Assembly: GCA_903919615.1 (NCBI GenBank)
Contig: CAIXIX010000136.1
Location: 1 to 64,000 of the forward strand
Origin: an uncultured Chthonomonas sp.
GTDB lineage: Bacteria; Armatimonadota; Chthonomonadetes; Chthonomonadales; Chthonomonadaceae
Reading direction: 5' to 3'
Length of the DNA stretch: 64,000 nucleotides
Positions 51,375 to 60,766 of this stretch are shown in pieces (within the stretch, counting starts at the first letter, position 1; each line of letters opens with the position of its first letter). The notes below the pieces were generated by a model that worked only from the letters and a program-made list of their open reading frames with translations, was not told where the DNA came from and searched no databases. Both the position numbers and the translations under genes were made by a program.

Positions 51375-53930
51375 CTACTCTGCTGTGGGCTCCGTCTCTT
51401 CGCCGTTCGATTCACCGGAGGCCGCTTCTGCTTCATCCAGATCAGTATCGAGCAGGCGCTCGATGGTCACGACCTTGTCGCCCGCGCCGACTTTAATCAG
51501 CGTGACGCCCTGCGTGCTTCGTCCGGTTGCGCGAATTGGCGCGACATCCATACGAATGGCAACGCCAGATTCTGTGAGGACCATCAGCTTATCTTCCGGC
51601 TCAACAACCGCTGCATCCACAATCGGGCCTGTTTTCGAGGTGACGTTCATCGTGATGATGCCGCGTCCACCGCGTGTCTGTGCACGATACGAGGAGAGGT
51701 CGGTGCGCTTTCCGAAGCCCTTTTCGCTGCAGACCAGCAGCTGACTTGTGGGGCTGATGAGATCCATCGCCACCACTTTGTCCTTCAGCAGCTTCGTCTT
51801 CGGGTCGCGCATTTCGATGCCTCGAACGCCGCCAGCGGTGTTGCTGCGGGCCGTGATGTCCTGCTCCAGGAAGCGGATTGACATGCCGTTACGGGTGACC
51901 ATGATCACCTCTTGCTCGCCAGTAGAGTGGCGAACCCAGTCGAGACTGTCTCCCTCTTCAATATCGAAGCACTTCTTGCCGTTAACGCGGAGATTTGCGA
52001 ATTCGCTCAGCGCGGTGCGCTTTACTTCGCCATTCTCTGTCGCCAATAGCAGGTAGCCCGGCGCCGTCATATCTTTCATCGGCAGAATGGCGGTGATCTT
52101 GTCTCCCGGTTCAACCTGAATGAAGTTGTTGATATGCTGTCCGCGCGCCTGTCTCGATGTTGGCGGAACTTCGTACGCCTTGAGGCGATAGACGCGTCCG
52201 CGATCGGTAAAGAAGAGAATGTAGTGTGTTGTTGTCGCGACAAACAGATGCAGAAGCTGGTCCTCGTCCTTCAGGTTTGCCGCCTGAACTCCGCGACCGC
52301 CGCGCTTCTGAGTTCGGTAGGTATCCACTGGGACGCGCTTGATATAGCCATCTCTCGAGATGGTTACCAGCGTCTTCTCTTCCGGAACGAGATCTTCGTC
52401 GCTGATATCATCAGCTTCCGTCGGAATAATCCGCGTTCGCCGATCGTCGCCATACTTGTCGCGCAGGTACTTGAGCTCATCGCGAACGATCGCTGCCACT
52501 CTGGCTGGCGTCACGAGGATATCCTCAAGGGCCGCCATTTCGCGCAGGAGGCGCTTGTAGTCGTCTTCGATCTTCTGCCGCTCAAGCTGAGATATCTGGC
52601 GTAGCTGCATATTTAGAATGGCTTCGGCCTGAATCTGCGTCAGCCCGAATCTCGAGCACATCTCACTTCGCGCGGCCTCTGCGCTCGCCGACCTTCGGAT
52701 GAGGGCAATGATCTCATCAAGGAAGTTGAGCGCGATCTGAAGACCTTCGCGAATATGGGCCAACGCCTTGGCGCGCGCCAGTTCGTATCGCGTTCTGCGA
52801 ACAATGACCTCTTTGCGATGCGTGAGGTAGAGGTTCAGCGCCTGTGGCAGGTTGAGCAGCCTCGGCTGTCCGTTTACCAATGCGAGCAGAATGATACCGA
52901 AGGTCTGGCGCATATCGGTGTGCTTCAGCAGGAAGTTTGCGATGCGCATCGGCATCACATCGCGGCGCAGGTCAATAACGACCCGCATGCCGTGCTTATC
53001 GCTGAAGTCGTTGATATCCGTGATACCTTCGACCTTTTTGTGGCGTACCAAATCCGCGATATGCTGAATAAGGCGCGCCTTGATCACCTGATAGGGCAGT
53101 TCGGTGATAATAATGCTGTTCTTGCCATTATCCTGAGGCTCGATGGTGAACTTAGCCTGCATAATAACGCGGCCGCGGCCGGTTCGGTAGGCCTCTCGGG
53201 CACCATTGGTGCCAAGGATAAATGCTGCTGTGGGGAAGTCTGGCCCGGGAACAAATTTGATGACATCCTCGGGAGTTGAGTCCGGATGCTCCAGCACGTG
53301 GTAGAGGGCATCGATGATTTCGCGCAGGTTATGCGGCGGAACACTCGTACTCATACCTACGGCGATACCTTCGCCACCGTTGCAGAGGAAGTTCGGGAAT
53401 TTGCCTGGAAGGACGCGCGGCTCTCGGATCGACTGGTCGTAGTTAGGCATCCAGTCGACGGTTTCGCGGTCGATGTCCTCCATCATTTCCATTGCGACCG
53501 GAGTGAGACGGCACTCGGTATATCGCATGGCGGCCGGCGGGTCTGCATCGATGCTACCGAAGTTACCCTGACCATCGATCAGAGGATAACGCATGCTGAA
53601 AGGCTGTGCTAGGCGCACAAGCGTGCCGTAGATGGAGCTGTCGCCGTGTGGGTGATAGAGACCCATGGTCTCACCCACGACGCGCGCGCACTTGACGCGC
53701 GCAGAGTTCGGGCCGACGTTCAGTTCGCGCATGGCATACATAAGGCGGCGCTGAACGGGCTTAAATCCATCGCGAATGTCGGGAAGCGCACGGGAGACCA
53801 GTGTGGAGACAGCGTATCCCAGGTAGGAGCGGCGCAGCTCATGCTCAATATCTACCTGCATGAGTTCGCCAGCGTCTCCCGTTCCCTCAGACGGAGGGGT
53901 TGGGTTTTCGGGCGGGGTTTCGTCAGACAA
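51375..53930 (-). CDS. gyrA: DNA gyrase subunit A
   Basis: This 851-residue type II topoisomerase subunit, with GyrB, introduces negative supercoils. The catalytic Tyr137 lies in [10 protein letters not shown]; the breakage-reunion domain fills the first ~520 residues. The C-terminal beta-pinwheel carries a GyrA-box variant QKRGGRG (~545), which argues for gyrase over topoisomerase IV. The quinolone region reads [12 protein letters not shown]: Ser98 (E. coli Ser83) is kept, but Gly102 replaces the usual acidic residue (Asp87). The start is TTG 53930, with AGGAG nine bases upstream; an ATG nearby is out of frame. The acidic, Pro-rich first 22 residues are an extension. dnaN lies just upstream on the same strand. 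Confidence 0.96.
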   Translation of the reverse strand: MSDETPPENPTPPSEGTGDAGELMQVDIEHELRRSYLGYAVSTLVSRALPDIRDGFKPVQRRLMYAMRELNVGPNSARVKCARVVGETMGLYHPHGDSSIYGTLVRLAQPFSMRYPLIDGQGNFGSIDADPPAAMRYTECRLTPVAMEMMEDIDRETVDWMPNYDQSIREPRVLPGKFPNFLCNGGEGIAVGMSTSVPPHNLREIIDALYHVLEHPDSTPEDVIKFVPGPDFPTAAFILGTNGAREAYRTGRGRVIMQAKFTIEPQDNGKNSIIITELPYQVIKARLIQHIADLVRHKKVEGITDINDFSDKHGMRVVIDLRRDVMPMRIANFLLKHTDMRQTFGIILLALVNGQPRLLNLPQALNLYLTHRKEVIVRRTRYELARAKALAHIREGLQIALNFLDEIIALIRRSASAEAARSEMCSRFGLTQIQAEAILNMQLRQISQLERQKIEDDYKRLLREMAALEDILVTPARVAAIVRDELKYLRDKYGDDRRTRIIPTEADDISDEDLVPEEKTLVTISRDGYIKRVPVDTYRTQKRGGRGVQAANLKDEDQLLHLFVATTTHYILFFTDRGRVYRLKAYEVPPTSRQARGQHINNFIQVEPGDKITAILPMKDMTAPGYLLLATENGEVKRTALSEFANLRVNGKKCFDIEEGDSLDWVRHSTGEQEVIMVTRNGMSIRFLEQDITARSNTAGGVRGIEMRDPKTKLLKDKVVAMDLISPTSQLLVCSEKGFGKRTDLSSYRAQTRGGRGIITMNVTSKTGPIVDAAVVEPEDKLMVLTESGVAIRMDVAPIRATGRSTQGVTLIKVGAGDKVVTIERLLDTDLDEAEAASGESNGEETEPTAE

Positions 53931-54088
53931 AACGCATTCTCCTGCCGAACTGGAGCGGGCAAACTGCGCCCACTCCGTCGTCTAATCGAAGGTGATCCGG
54001 CAATAAAGCCAACATTAAATTATACCAAATATGTGCAGTTTTGTCAACTGCTGTCAATGGTTCGCAAGTCTCGTCGGTCGACGAGCGT

Positions 54089-55270
54089 CTACACGATCTG
54101 CATCGGCATAAGAACGCACAGATAATCCGGCGCTCCCGTGTCGGCTCCACCCTCTTCGGTCTGCTGCGCAGGCACAGGTCGAAGTAGGCCTGGCTTCAGC
54201 GGTTCGGTCAGCTCAAGGTAGACGCTCTCTGTCTCAAGCACGGTGAGCACGTCGAGCAGATACTTGGAGTTGAAGGCCACCTCAACGTCATCGCCTTCGC
54301 GCTCGATCTCAACCTCTTCGTACGCGTTACCAATGGTCTGGCTCTCGGCTGTCAGTACAAGGTGATCATCGTTGGTGCGCATGATCACTCGGAATGCGTT
54401 TTCGCGTGCAACAATGGAGGCGCGGCGAACAGCCCGCAGCAGTGGCTGAACCGGGACTTTAATTCTGCGAAGGTAAGACGTGGGGATGACGCGCTGGTAG
54501 TTCGGAAACTGGCCCTCGATGAGCCGCGAGATGATCTGGATGCCATCGTCACCCGGCAGCTCAAACCGCACCTGGTTGGCCGAAAGCGTTACCTGCACGC
54601 TGCCTTCCGCATCGGTCAGCAGTCGAATCAATTCGTTCATTGCTCTTGCGGGAACAATCGCGTTCTGTGCGCCCTGGCCATCGTTCACCTGCGATACGAT
54701 CGATGCAAGCCGGTGCGTATCGGTGGAAACGAGCCGAAGCGTTTCACCATCGAATGCCATCAGTATCCCGGTAAGAATCGCGCGAGTTTCATCGGTCGAG
54801 ACCCCGAATAGCGTGTGTCGGATCATCTCCTTCATTCGCCCCTGCGGAATTGAGAACCTCGCCGAATCAAGCACATCCGGAAGATTGGGATACTCATCGG
54901 CCGGCAAACCCAAAATCTTATAGTCCGACTTTTCGCAGTGAACGCGAACCGTATGGCTCTTATCAACCGACAGCGCCACGTCGCCCTTGTCTGGCAGGTT
55001 CGCAAGCACCTCTGTGAGAGTTCGTGATGGTGCAGTGAGCGCGCCAGCCTCAAGCACGGAGGCATTGATGCGGCAGGAGATCCCCAACTCGAGATCGGTT
55101 GCAACCAGCCTGAGGCCGCCCTCTTCCGCCTGGATAAGTATGTGGCTAAGAATAGGCAATGAACTGCGGCCACTGACGGCGTGTCCTACTGTTTGAACCG
55201 CTTCGAATAGCTCTTTACGTGGGCAATCTGCCTTTAGGGAGGCGCGTGTAATATCGGAGGTGAGAACCAT
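54089..55270 (-). CDS. dnaN: DNA polymerase III beta subunit (sliding clamp)
   Basis: This 393-residue ring-forming clamp tethers the replicative polymerase to DNA. Three clamp domains are visible, beginning ADCPRKELFEAVQTVGHAVSGRSSLPILSHILI; the mid-domain has DETRAILTGILMAFDGETLRLVSTDTHRLA, and the end is near YLCVLMPMQI. It is longer than the E. coli protein because of an N-terminal extension and an insertion (QQTEEGGADTGAPD) before the last strand. The ATG has AGGAG seven bases upstream. It is followed by gyrA after ~160 AT-rich bases. dnaA, recF and gyrB are not adjacent. One near-consensus DnaA box (TTAACCACA, minus strand) is upstream at ~55411. Confidence 0.95.
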   Translation of the reverse strand: MVLTSDITRASLKADCPRKELFEAVQTVGHAVSGRSSLPILSHILIQAEEGGLRLVATDLELGISCRINASVLEAGALTAPSRTLTEVLANLPDKGDVALSVDKSHTVRVHCEKSDYKILGLPADEYPNLPDVLDSARFSIPQGRMKEMIRHTLFGVSTDETRAILTGILMAFDGETLRLVSTDTHRLASIVSQVNDGQGAQNAIVPARAMNELIRLLTDAEGSVQVTLSANQVRFELPGDDGIQIISRLIEGQFPNYQRVIPTSYLRRIKVPVQPLLRAVRRASIVARENAFRVIMRTNDDHLVLTAESQTIGNAYEEVEIEREGDDVEVAFNSKYLLDVLTVLETESVYLELTEPLKPGLLRPVPAQQTEEGGADTGAPDYLCVLMPMQIV

Positions 55271-55462
55271 TGTTAACTCCTGAAGTGGTTGATATTGAGA
55301 CGACGCGGTTTTGAAGGTAAAAGTGTCGCAGTGGAACTAAAAATAGTGGGAGTGTTTTTGTTGCCAGTTTTGACTTTGACACGTGAAGAGGAGTTTACTG
55401 GGATGTGGTTAATGTTCCTATAGAAATATTTGATCTTTGAGAGACCGCGAGGAGGCGCCTCG

Positions 55463-57535
55463 ATGCGAATTGGATTTGCCAGTATATTGTTTGTGATCGC
55501 CACACTCTCATGCCACTCAGCTTGCGCTCAGGATCCGATTGCCGCGCCCTTTACTCCGGATCTCCTGACAAAGCAGCAAGCATGGATGAAAGGTGGAGAT
55601 GGCGTCGCCGCTTCCGGGCGTAACGGCATCGAGCTCTGGGTTAAGAACAGTTATTCTGCGATGGTTTCGCAGCCTGTTATGCTGCCGAAAGGCGCAAACG
55701 CGATTTCGCTCAACATTCACCTGGCCGGCGGAGCAAGGCTAATCGTTCAGTTGCTGGCCGACTACGATGGAAGCGGCACAGAGCGCAGCTACTCGCCCGC
55801 CTGGGGGGCCGACATCCCGGGGCAATACTCCCGCCCGCTCGATCCGCGTGTTTTTAGGCCCGATTTCAATCGCCCTGTGCGCATCTCTGTTGCCATCGAT
55901 GGGCCTGTCGGTGCGTCTGCAATCCTCTCGGGCCTCAATTTCATCTCGAGCGCTCCGGCTGCTTTATCGGCACAGGCTGGTCAGAAGAGGATGCTGGCAG
56001 TCGAAAGTATGCCTCCGATGCCCTCGCCATATCGGTATGTGGACTGGAAACAGCGATGCCGCAACTACGTTAATCTCGCCTTCAATCCTAAGGCAATCGG
56101 ACCGGATCTGCCGTTGAGCCGGATCAGTGCCGATGCCGGCGAAACCTACTTTGCTCAGTGCAGCTACGTTGGCGACGACCGCGTAAAATCCGGCGCAGGT
56201 GAGAGCATTACAGGCATGTTCGGCGTAATCAGTGGCGCAGTGTCCGGCATCGATATGCGAAACTATCGTGACGTTGACTGGGTTTCGCGCTGCGACGCCT
56301 GGTTTTGCAAACAGAACGGCCTCAATTTACTCACAGACTATCGCAATGGCCCAACCCCAGAAAACTACTGGTACGATCTACAGCCCTCCGTCGCCTACGC
56401 CTGGTTGCTCGATCTGTATCCCGGTCGCCGCGGCGCCGAGGAAACATGGCGAAAGAGCATCGAAACCCTTGCCCGAGTGCATGATAGCCTTAAAGCCCCA
56501 GATGGCGTTCCCGACTATAACTTCAGCGGATTCGACTACAAAAGATGGAAGCCTGCAGAGAAGGGCAGTAAAGAGCCCGATAACTTTGGCCTTGCTGCCT
56601 GGCTCTTCTACCTTGCCTACCGGCACAGCGGGGGCGATGCCTACCTAAACCGAGCGTTGGAGTGCTTTAAATTCTGGGACCGACAGAAGGAGATGCCCTT
56701 CATAGAAACTGGCGCACCCTTCGGCGCTGTAACCGCTGTGCGTATCAATGCCGAGATGGGTATGCATTTACCACTGGACAGGTACATGCAAAGCGTATTC
56801 GACTTTCATCTACAGGGACACACGGGGATTGGAATCGACAGATGGGGTGAATCGGACATCTGCGGCCTGTGGCACGACCCTGCCGCCAAGGCCTACCTTT
56901 TCGAGTCGGCGCAGCTATCTGTGCTCGTGCCAGTGGCGCGTTACGCACCCGAATACTCGGCCGCAATCGGTAAGTGGTTTCTCAACTTAACGAATTCGAT
57001 GCGCTATTTCTATCCTGATCAGCTACCGGCGGAATCTCAAACATGCTCAACATGGTTCTCCGATCCAGCCCATGCGATACCATATGAGCGAATAAACTGG
57101 GGAAGGAAGGGGAAGTGGTTATTTGCTTGCAGCGATGCGATGGATTACCACTGGCCTGTGAAGGATCTTAGTCTCTACTCCGGCGCGTCTGTGGGGCTTG
57201 TGGCTGGAAGATGCGCCGCAACGGATGTCCCCGAAATCCTCAACATCGACCTGAACGCGCTGGATCCATTCAAGCTGCCAGCCTGGCCTGCCATACTGCT
57301 CTACAATCCGTACCCGAGCCCGAAGACTGTAACCATTGATGTTGGCGCGAAACGCGTCGACCTGTATGACGTGGCGCACAAGCGCTATGCGTTACATGGG
57401 GCTGTGGGAAAGTGTAAGGTGAGGATTGAGGCGTGTTGCGCAGTGAATCTGGTGGCGATACCCGCTGGCGAGGCGCTTTCGAAGAAGGACGGCCATCTCA
57501 TGTCAGCAGGACGCATCGTGGATTATGCGCCCTGA
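55463..57535 (+). CDS. large secreted protein of unknown function
   Basis: This ~690-residue protein has a signal peptide (FASILFVIATLSCHSACAQ). Residues ~25-165 are beta-rich (NSYSAMVSQPVMLPKGANAISLNIHLAGG), like a galactose-binding sandwich. Residues ~175-600 are helical with many aromatic and acidic residues (YRNGPTPENYWYDLQPSVAYAWLLDLYPG; WLFYLAYRHSGGDAYLNRALECFKFWDRQ), suggesting an (alpha/alpha)6 barrel as found in glycosidases or lyases. A short beta domain ends it. ATG 55463 has GAGGAGG upstream. I recognise no named family; a polysaccharide-active enzyme is a reasonable but unproven guess. It is divergent from dnaN. Confidence 0.75.
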   Translation: MRIGFASILFVIATLSCHSACAQDPIAAPFTPDLLTKQQAWMKGGDGVAASGRNGIELWVKNSYSAMVSQPVMLPKGANAISLNIHLAGGARLIVQLLADYDGSGTERSYSPAWGADIPGQYSRPLDPRVFRPDFNRPVRISVAIDGPVGASAILSGLNFISSAPAALSAQAGQKRMLAVESMPPMPSPYRYVDWKQRCRNYVNLAFNPKAIGPDLPLSRISADAGETYFAQCSYVGDDRVKSGAGESITGMFGVISGAVSGIDMRNYRDVDWVSRCDAWFCKQNGLNLLTDYRNGPTPENYWYDLQPSVAYAWLLDLYPGRRGAEETWRKSIETLARVHDSLKAPDGVPDYNFSGFDYKRWKPAEKGSKEPDNFGLAAWLFYLAYRHSGGDAYLNRALECFKFWDRQKEMPFIETGAPFGAVTAVRINAEMGMHLPLDRYMQSVFDFHLQGHTGIGIDRWGESDICGLWHDPAAKAYLFESAQLSVLVPVARYAPEYSAAIGKWFLNLTNSMRYFYPDQLPAESQTCSTWFSDPAHAIPYERINWGRKGKWLFACSDAMDYHWPVKDLSLYSGASVGLVAGRCAATDVPEILNIDLNALDPFKLPAWPAILLYNPYPSPKTVTIDVGAKRVDLYDVAHKRYALHGAVGKCKVRIEACCAVNLVAIPAGEALSKKDGHLMSAGRIVDYAP

Positions 57536-57553
57536 CATTGTTTACCGCACTGG

Positions 57554-58375
57554 TTAAAACAGATTCTGCTGCACGCCGAACGCATCGCAGATCATGCGGA
57601 TTTCATGCGCAGAGAGTCCTTCCGCCAGGCCATGATTCGTGAGGTTTAGGTACTCATATCTTGCGCCGGTCTCGGCATATTCGATCACATCGCAGGCTTT
57701 TTTCACCGAGGTGCTTGAGCGCGACATTACTCCATGTTTCGCCCAGAGCGCGATCTTATGCTCGCGGAGCGTGCGCACATTCGCCAGCATCAACTCCGGA
57801 GAACCTGGCAGCATGAATGGCACGAAGCCTATCCCCTCTGGCAGATTCACGATCGACTCCGGCTGCCATCTCAGCACGTGCCGGCTGAAATATCCCGTAT
57901 CCTGATACCGGGTAATGTGGCTCAGGTATACAAGATGCAGCGGTTGCGCATGTATCAATGCATGGAAGTTAGTCGGGTTGTGAGCGATCTGATCGCGATG
58001 CACAGCCAGGTGTGAATTAAACTCACTCGTAAGCTTCTGGAAGAGCCGTTCATTCGAGGTGTGCAGGAGAGCAGTCTTGCCGCCCTCCAATACCTGCACA
58101 ATCCCGAGGTTCGCCTCGGGATTTGCATGGATCTCACGCAGTCTGCGACCAGAGCCTGTAACGATAAATGCTTTCCCGGCAAGCTCGACAGCAGTTGTGG
58201 GCAGTTCGATCTGCTCGGTAATGGGAAAGCGCGCGGAAGGATCGAGATCCCAGCCAATGAAGACTGAGATGTTTCCGGCCGCGCCTTCACTAGCCTCAAT
58301 TTCAGCCAGTCGTTGTCCTGCTTCACCAATGTAGCCTAACAGCTCATCCAGTGTGGGATAGGGTGGCTCAATCAT
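57554..58375 (-). CDS. rhaD: class II aldolase, rhamnulose-1-phosphate aldolase-like
   Basis: This 273-residue zinc-dependent aldolase is of the RhaD/FucA type; RhaD splits L-rhamnulose 1-phosphate into dihydroxyacetone phosphate and lactaldehyde. It has the early ASEGAAGNISVF segment, FIVTGSGRRLREI, the zinc histidine region NPTNFHALIHAQPLHLVYLSH and the second site WAKHGVMSRS. The length and motif order match RhaD better than FucA. AAGGAG lies ten bases before the ATG. No other rhamnose genes are in the window; a Dabb-family gene lies directly upstream on the same strand, 43 bases away. Confidence 0.87.
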   Translation of the reverse strand: MIEPPYPTLDELLGYIGEAGQRLAEIEASEGAAGNISVFIGWDLDPSARFPITEQIELPTTAVELAGKAFIVTGSGRRLREIHANPEANLGIVQVLEGGKTALLHTSNERLFQKLTSEFNSHLAVHRDQIAHNPTNFHALIHAQPLHLVYLSHITRYQDTGYFSRHVLRWQPESIVNLPEGIGFVPFMLPGSPELMLANVRTLREHKIALWAKHGVMSRSSTSVKKACDVIEYAETGARYEYLNLTNHGLAEGLSAHEIRMICDAFGVQQNLF

Positions 58376-58418
58376 CCGTGAAATCTCCTTGGACCTACCT
58401 TACGAAGTTACCGGCTGG

Positions 58419-58712
58419 TCAGAACTCGTAATCGATGGCGAGAACGTCTGCCCGAATTGGGCTGATCAGGTTCTTAACAACGTTTTGATGTGCGTCTGAC
58501 GGGCCGTAGGATTCGAGCCCCGCCCTATCCTCAAATCGAACCACAAGCCCGTGAGTAAAGCCCTGATTTCGATTACAAAAGTTCTCACCGACAGTAAGAT
58601 CGACGATCTCTGGCAAAAGCGCCTTAAGCCCACGCAGCCCCTCAATTGCAGCAGTCACCTGCTCCGCACTGGCTTCAGCCTTCCACTTAAACAGAACAAT
58701 ATGTTCAACCAT
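58419..58712 (-). CDS. Dabb-family stress-responsive A/B-barrel protein
   Basis: This 97-residue single-domain protein has the family pattern MVEHIVLFKWKAEASAEQV, LRGLKALLPEIVDLTVGENF, FTHGLVVRFEDRAGLESYGPSDAHQNVVKN. Dabb proteins form dimeric alpha/beta barrels; a few act as cyclases or dehalogenases, but most lack a known reaction. GGGAG precedes the ATG by eight bases. It probably shares a transcript with the aldolase gene downstream. Confidence 0.88.
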   Translation of the reverse strand: MVEHIVLFKWKAEASAEQVTAAIEGLRGLKALLPEIVDLTVGENFCNRNQGFTHGLVVRFEDRAGLESYGPSDAHQNVVKNLISPIRADVLAIDYEF

Positions 58713-58903
58713 TTCTGGCGCTCCCTTGCATCTATAAAGGTAGCGACCATTGTACCCGGATTACGCATCAGAGGTGCAGGTTGGCCACTTCTTCAGAGGC
58801 GATAGAGTTGCACCAGTTTGTTCGCATAGGGACATGACAGGAACGGTATAATCCAGTTATCGGCGAGGTATCGTCGATTGGCTGTTTGCGAAAGGACACG
58901 GAT

Positions 58904-59197
58904 ATGAACAGAAATAGAGTTGTTGGCAATTTGGTAACGCTCTCTGCTCTCGTCGTCGGTATGTGTACCTGTGGGTCGGCGTTAGCTAACGGGCAATTTA
59001 TGCCCGTTATTCAGAAAGTATTTCCGAAGTCGAGCCTCACCTGTCTCGCCTGCCATGATACGAAGTTTCCTGCACTTAACAAATACGGCAAGTCTGTGAA
59101 GGCTGTGCTTGCTAAGTCGAAAGACAAGAAGACACTTACAGAGGCACAGCTCAAGGCGCTGTACGCGAAGGGTGTTAAGCCCGAGGGCGTTAAGTAA
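58904..59197 (+). CDS. mini CXXCH secreted protein 1
   Basis: This ~97-residue protein has a signal peptide (LSALVVGMCTCGSALA), then a ~65-residue mature part with one c-type-heme-like CXXCH motif (LTCLACHD). The tail KKTLTEAQLKALYAKGVKPEGVK is nearly the same in its two neighbours. The start is ATG 58904, with AGGA upstream. A covalent single heme is plausible, but the mature domain is shorter than usual cytochromes c and no obvious sixth-ligand Met is conserved. It could act in periplasmic electron transfer or metal handling. Confidence 0.78.
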   Translation: MNRNRVVGNLVTLSALVVGMCTCGSALANGQFMPVIQKVFPKSSLTCLACHDTKFPALNKYGKSVKAVLAKSKDKKTLTEAQLKALYAKGVKPEGVK

Positions 59198-59336
59198 CAT
59201 AAAATCATCCCACAATCTACCTATTTTGAGGCTAAACAGTTGCACGTAGACGCCCTGTTGGGGCGAGAAGCAGCACGGTATACTTAGTTTGGCCACGGAT
59301 TCCGTTGGTCTCAAAGTCCTCTGGAAGGAGATGCAT

Positions 59337-59630
59337 GTGAACAGAAGCAAAGTTGCACGAGCGGTTGTATCTGGATCCGCTCTACTCGCCGTTCTGTCCA
59401 TCGGAGTATCCGCGTTTGCTCGACCGCCCTACGTGGCCGTTGTCAAGAAGGTGTTCCCGGACGCTACCATTAACTGCCAGTCTTGCCACGATGGAAAGCC
59501 ACCGGCCCTGAATGCCTATGGTAAAGCTGTCAAGGGCGTACTTGCGAAAGCCAAGGACAAGAAGACTCTGACCGAAGCGCAGATTAAGGCGCTTTGCGCC
59601 AAGGGATGCAAGCCGGCCGGCGTTAAGTAG
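59337..59630 (+). CDS. mini CXXCH secreted protein 2
   Basis: This is the second of three tandem paralogues, ~97 residues. It has a signal peptide (GSALLAVLSIGVSAFA), the CXXCH motif INCQSCHD, and the tail KKTLTEAQIKALCAKGCKPAGVK, which has two extra cysteines relative to copies 1 and 3. GTG 59337 with GGAAGGAG upstream matches the starts of the other two (M/V-N-R/K). The ATG two codons earlier is too close to the ribosome binding site. A terminator follows. Confidence 0.8.
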   Translation: MNRSKVARAVVSGSALLAVLSIGVSAFARPPYVAVVKKVFPDATINCQSCHDGKPPALNAYGKAVKGVLAKAKDKKTLTEAQIKALCAKGCKPAGVK

Positions 59631-59666
59631 TCAACGCACTTTTCTTCGCCCAATAGGGCGAACAGG

Positions 59667-59707
59667 GTCGCTCGCACGTGTTTATTCGGCGAGCGGCCTC
59701 TTTTTAT
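59667..59707 (+). terminator. terminator after the second mini CXXCH gene
   Basis: Arms GGTCGCTCGC and GCGAGCGGCC pair with one wobble around a 13-base loop and are followed by TCTTTTTATT. It separates the second and third paralogues into different transcripts. Confidence 0.72.
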
Positions 59708-59881
59708 TGGCTCTGATGCACAAAATACGCACTTAAATAGAGTTTGTACTAGCTGCCAACTCCTGGCCGGAAACTTCAAGCCGAAAATCGCGTCGCACAG
59801 GTGTATACGGTCTAAAAACCGGTATAATCCGTTGTGCAGTTATTGCTGCCCGCGAGCTCGAACCTCACCAAGGAGCCTATC

Positions 59882-60190
59882 GTGAACAAGAACACCATTG
59901 CCCGCGCGCTGGTGACAGGGACCTCTGTTATTGCAGTCCTCTCCGTCAGCATCGCATCTTTCGCCCGCCCGCCGTACCTGGCAATTCTCAAGACTGTCTA
60001 TCCAAAGGCAGACCTGAAGTGCACCGCATGCCACGATGGCGGCCCGCCCAAACTCAATGAGAAGTACGGCGCAGCCGTCAAGGCCGTTCTGGACAAGTCC
60101 TCCGACCCGAAGGTCCTCACCGTAGCGCAGATTAAGGCGCTCGACAAGAAGGGCGTCAAGCCGGAAGGCGTTGCGAAAAAGAAGATGTAG
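59882..60190 (+). CDS. mini CXXCH secreted protein 3
   Basis: This is the third paralogue, ~102 residues. It has a signal peptide (GTSVIAVLSVSIASFA), RPPYLAILKTVYPKADL, the CXXCH motif LKCTACHD, and the tail VAQIKALDKKGVKPEGV ending in Lys-rich KKKM. GTG 59882 has AAGGAG seven bases upstream. RPPY(L/V)A(I/V) at the mature N-terminus is shared with copy 2. It has its own upstream region and a strong terminator downstream. Confidence 0.8.
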   Translation: MNKNTIARALVTGTSVIAVLSVSIASFARPPYLAILKTVYPKADLKCTACHDGGPPKLNEKYGAAVKAVLDKSSDPKVLTVAQIKALDKKGVKPEGVAKKKM

Positions 60191-60253
60191 TTGCTGCTTT
60201 CTCCCGAAGTGAACCTCACCTTCGCCCAGGGAAAGTGCAACCACAGCTAAGAT

Positions 60254-60285
60254 AAGGGCCGCAGCGATTTTGTGCTGCGGCCCTT
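60254..60285 (+). terminator. strong hairpin after the third mini CXXCH gene
   Basis: Perfect 12-base arms AAGGGCCGCAGC and GCTGCGGCCCTT flank an eight-base loop. The following bases are not a clean T-run, but the stem is very stable. Confidence 0.65.
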
Positions 60286-60298
60286 GCTGCATCAAAAA

Positions 60299-60334
60299 CA
60301 AAAGCCGAACTCCAACTGGAGCTCGGCTTTTAGT
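60299..60334 (-). terminator. terminator of the 60353 gene, probably bidirectional
   Basis: Arms AAAAGCCGA and TCGGCTTTT with an inner CTCCA/TGGAG stem. On the minus strand it is followed by TTTTGTTTTTG, an excellent U-tract, directly downstream of the minus-strand gene. Confidence 0.75.
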
Positions 60335-60352
60335 TTCAATAAAGATAGAGCG

Positions 60353-60631
60353 TCAGCTCTTCTTCTTCGCTGCTTCCTTCTTCGCGATCTCTGCCAGCTT
60401 CTTCTCTTTGTCCTTCTTGCTGAGGGCATCGAACTGAGGCTTGCAGCCAGCGCAGCAGAAGGTAACCTTGTACTTACCAACTACTTCGGCGCCGGTGCCT
60501 TCGCCCTTGACGGCTTCGCCGGTCATCGGGCAGGTGTGCAGGGCGATCGTCTTTTCTGCGGGCGGGCCAGCCAGCGCAGCGCAAGCGAGTAGAGAACCTA
60601 ATACGGTAAGACCGAATGCTCTTCGAATCAT
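60353..60631 (-). CDS. small secreted Cys-motif protein (TRASH/YHS-like)
   Basis: This 92-residue protein has a signal peptide (FGLTVLGSLLACAALAG). A compact cysteine domain reads HTCPMTGEAVKG…VGKYKVTFCCAGCKPQFDALSKKDKEKKLAE. The C…FCC-x2-C…F arrangement resembles YHS/TRASH metal-binding modules, which bind copper or similar ions. The tail is Lys/Ala-rich. GGAGGA lies six bases before the ATG. It is convergent with the mini CXXCH genes; a link to periplasmic metal or heme handling is context-based inference. Confidence 0.75.
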   Translation of the reverse strand: MIRRAFGLTVLGSLLACAALAGPPAEKTIALHTCPMTGEAVKGEGTGAEVVGKYKVTFCCAGCKPQFDALSKKDKEKKLAEIAKKEAAKKKS

Positions 60632-60766
60632 AATCTTCCTCCGTTGAACGAGACTGAGATAATATTATATCACGCAGATTATTAGAAAATCTTATAAAGC
60701 CGTTTACAATAGTGGCAAGTAGAGAGATGAACTCGATCTGATTAGAGGGAAAACGGACCTGAACTA

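Noticed and set aside
55271-55462. replication origin upstream of dnaN
   Set aside because: AT-rich, but with a single imperfect DnaA box and no dnaA neighbour, so the evidence is insufficient.
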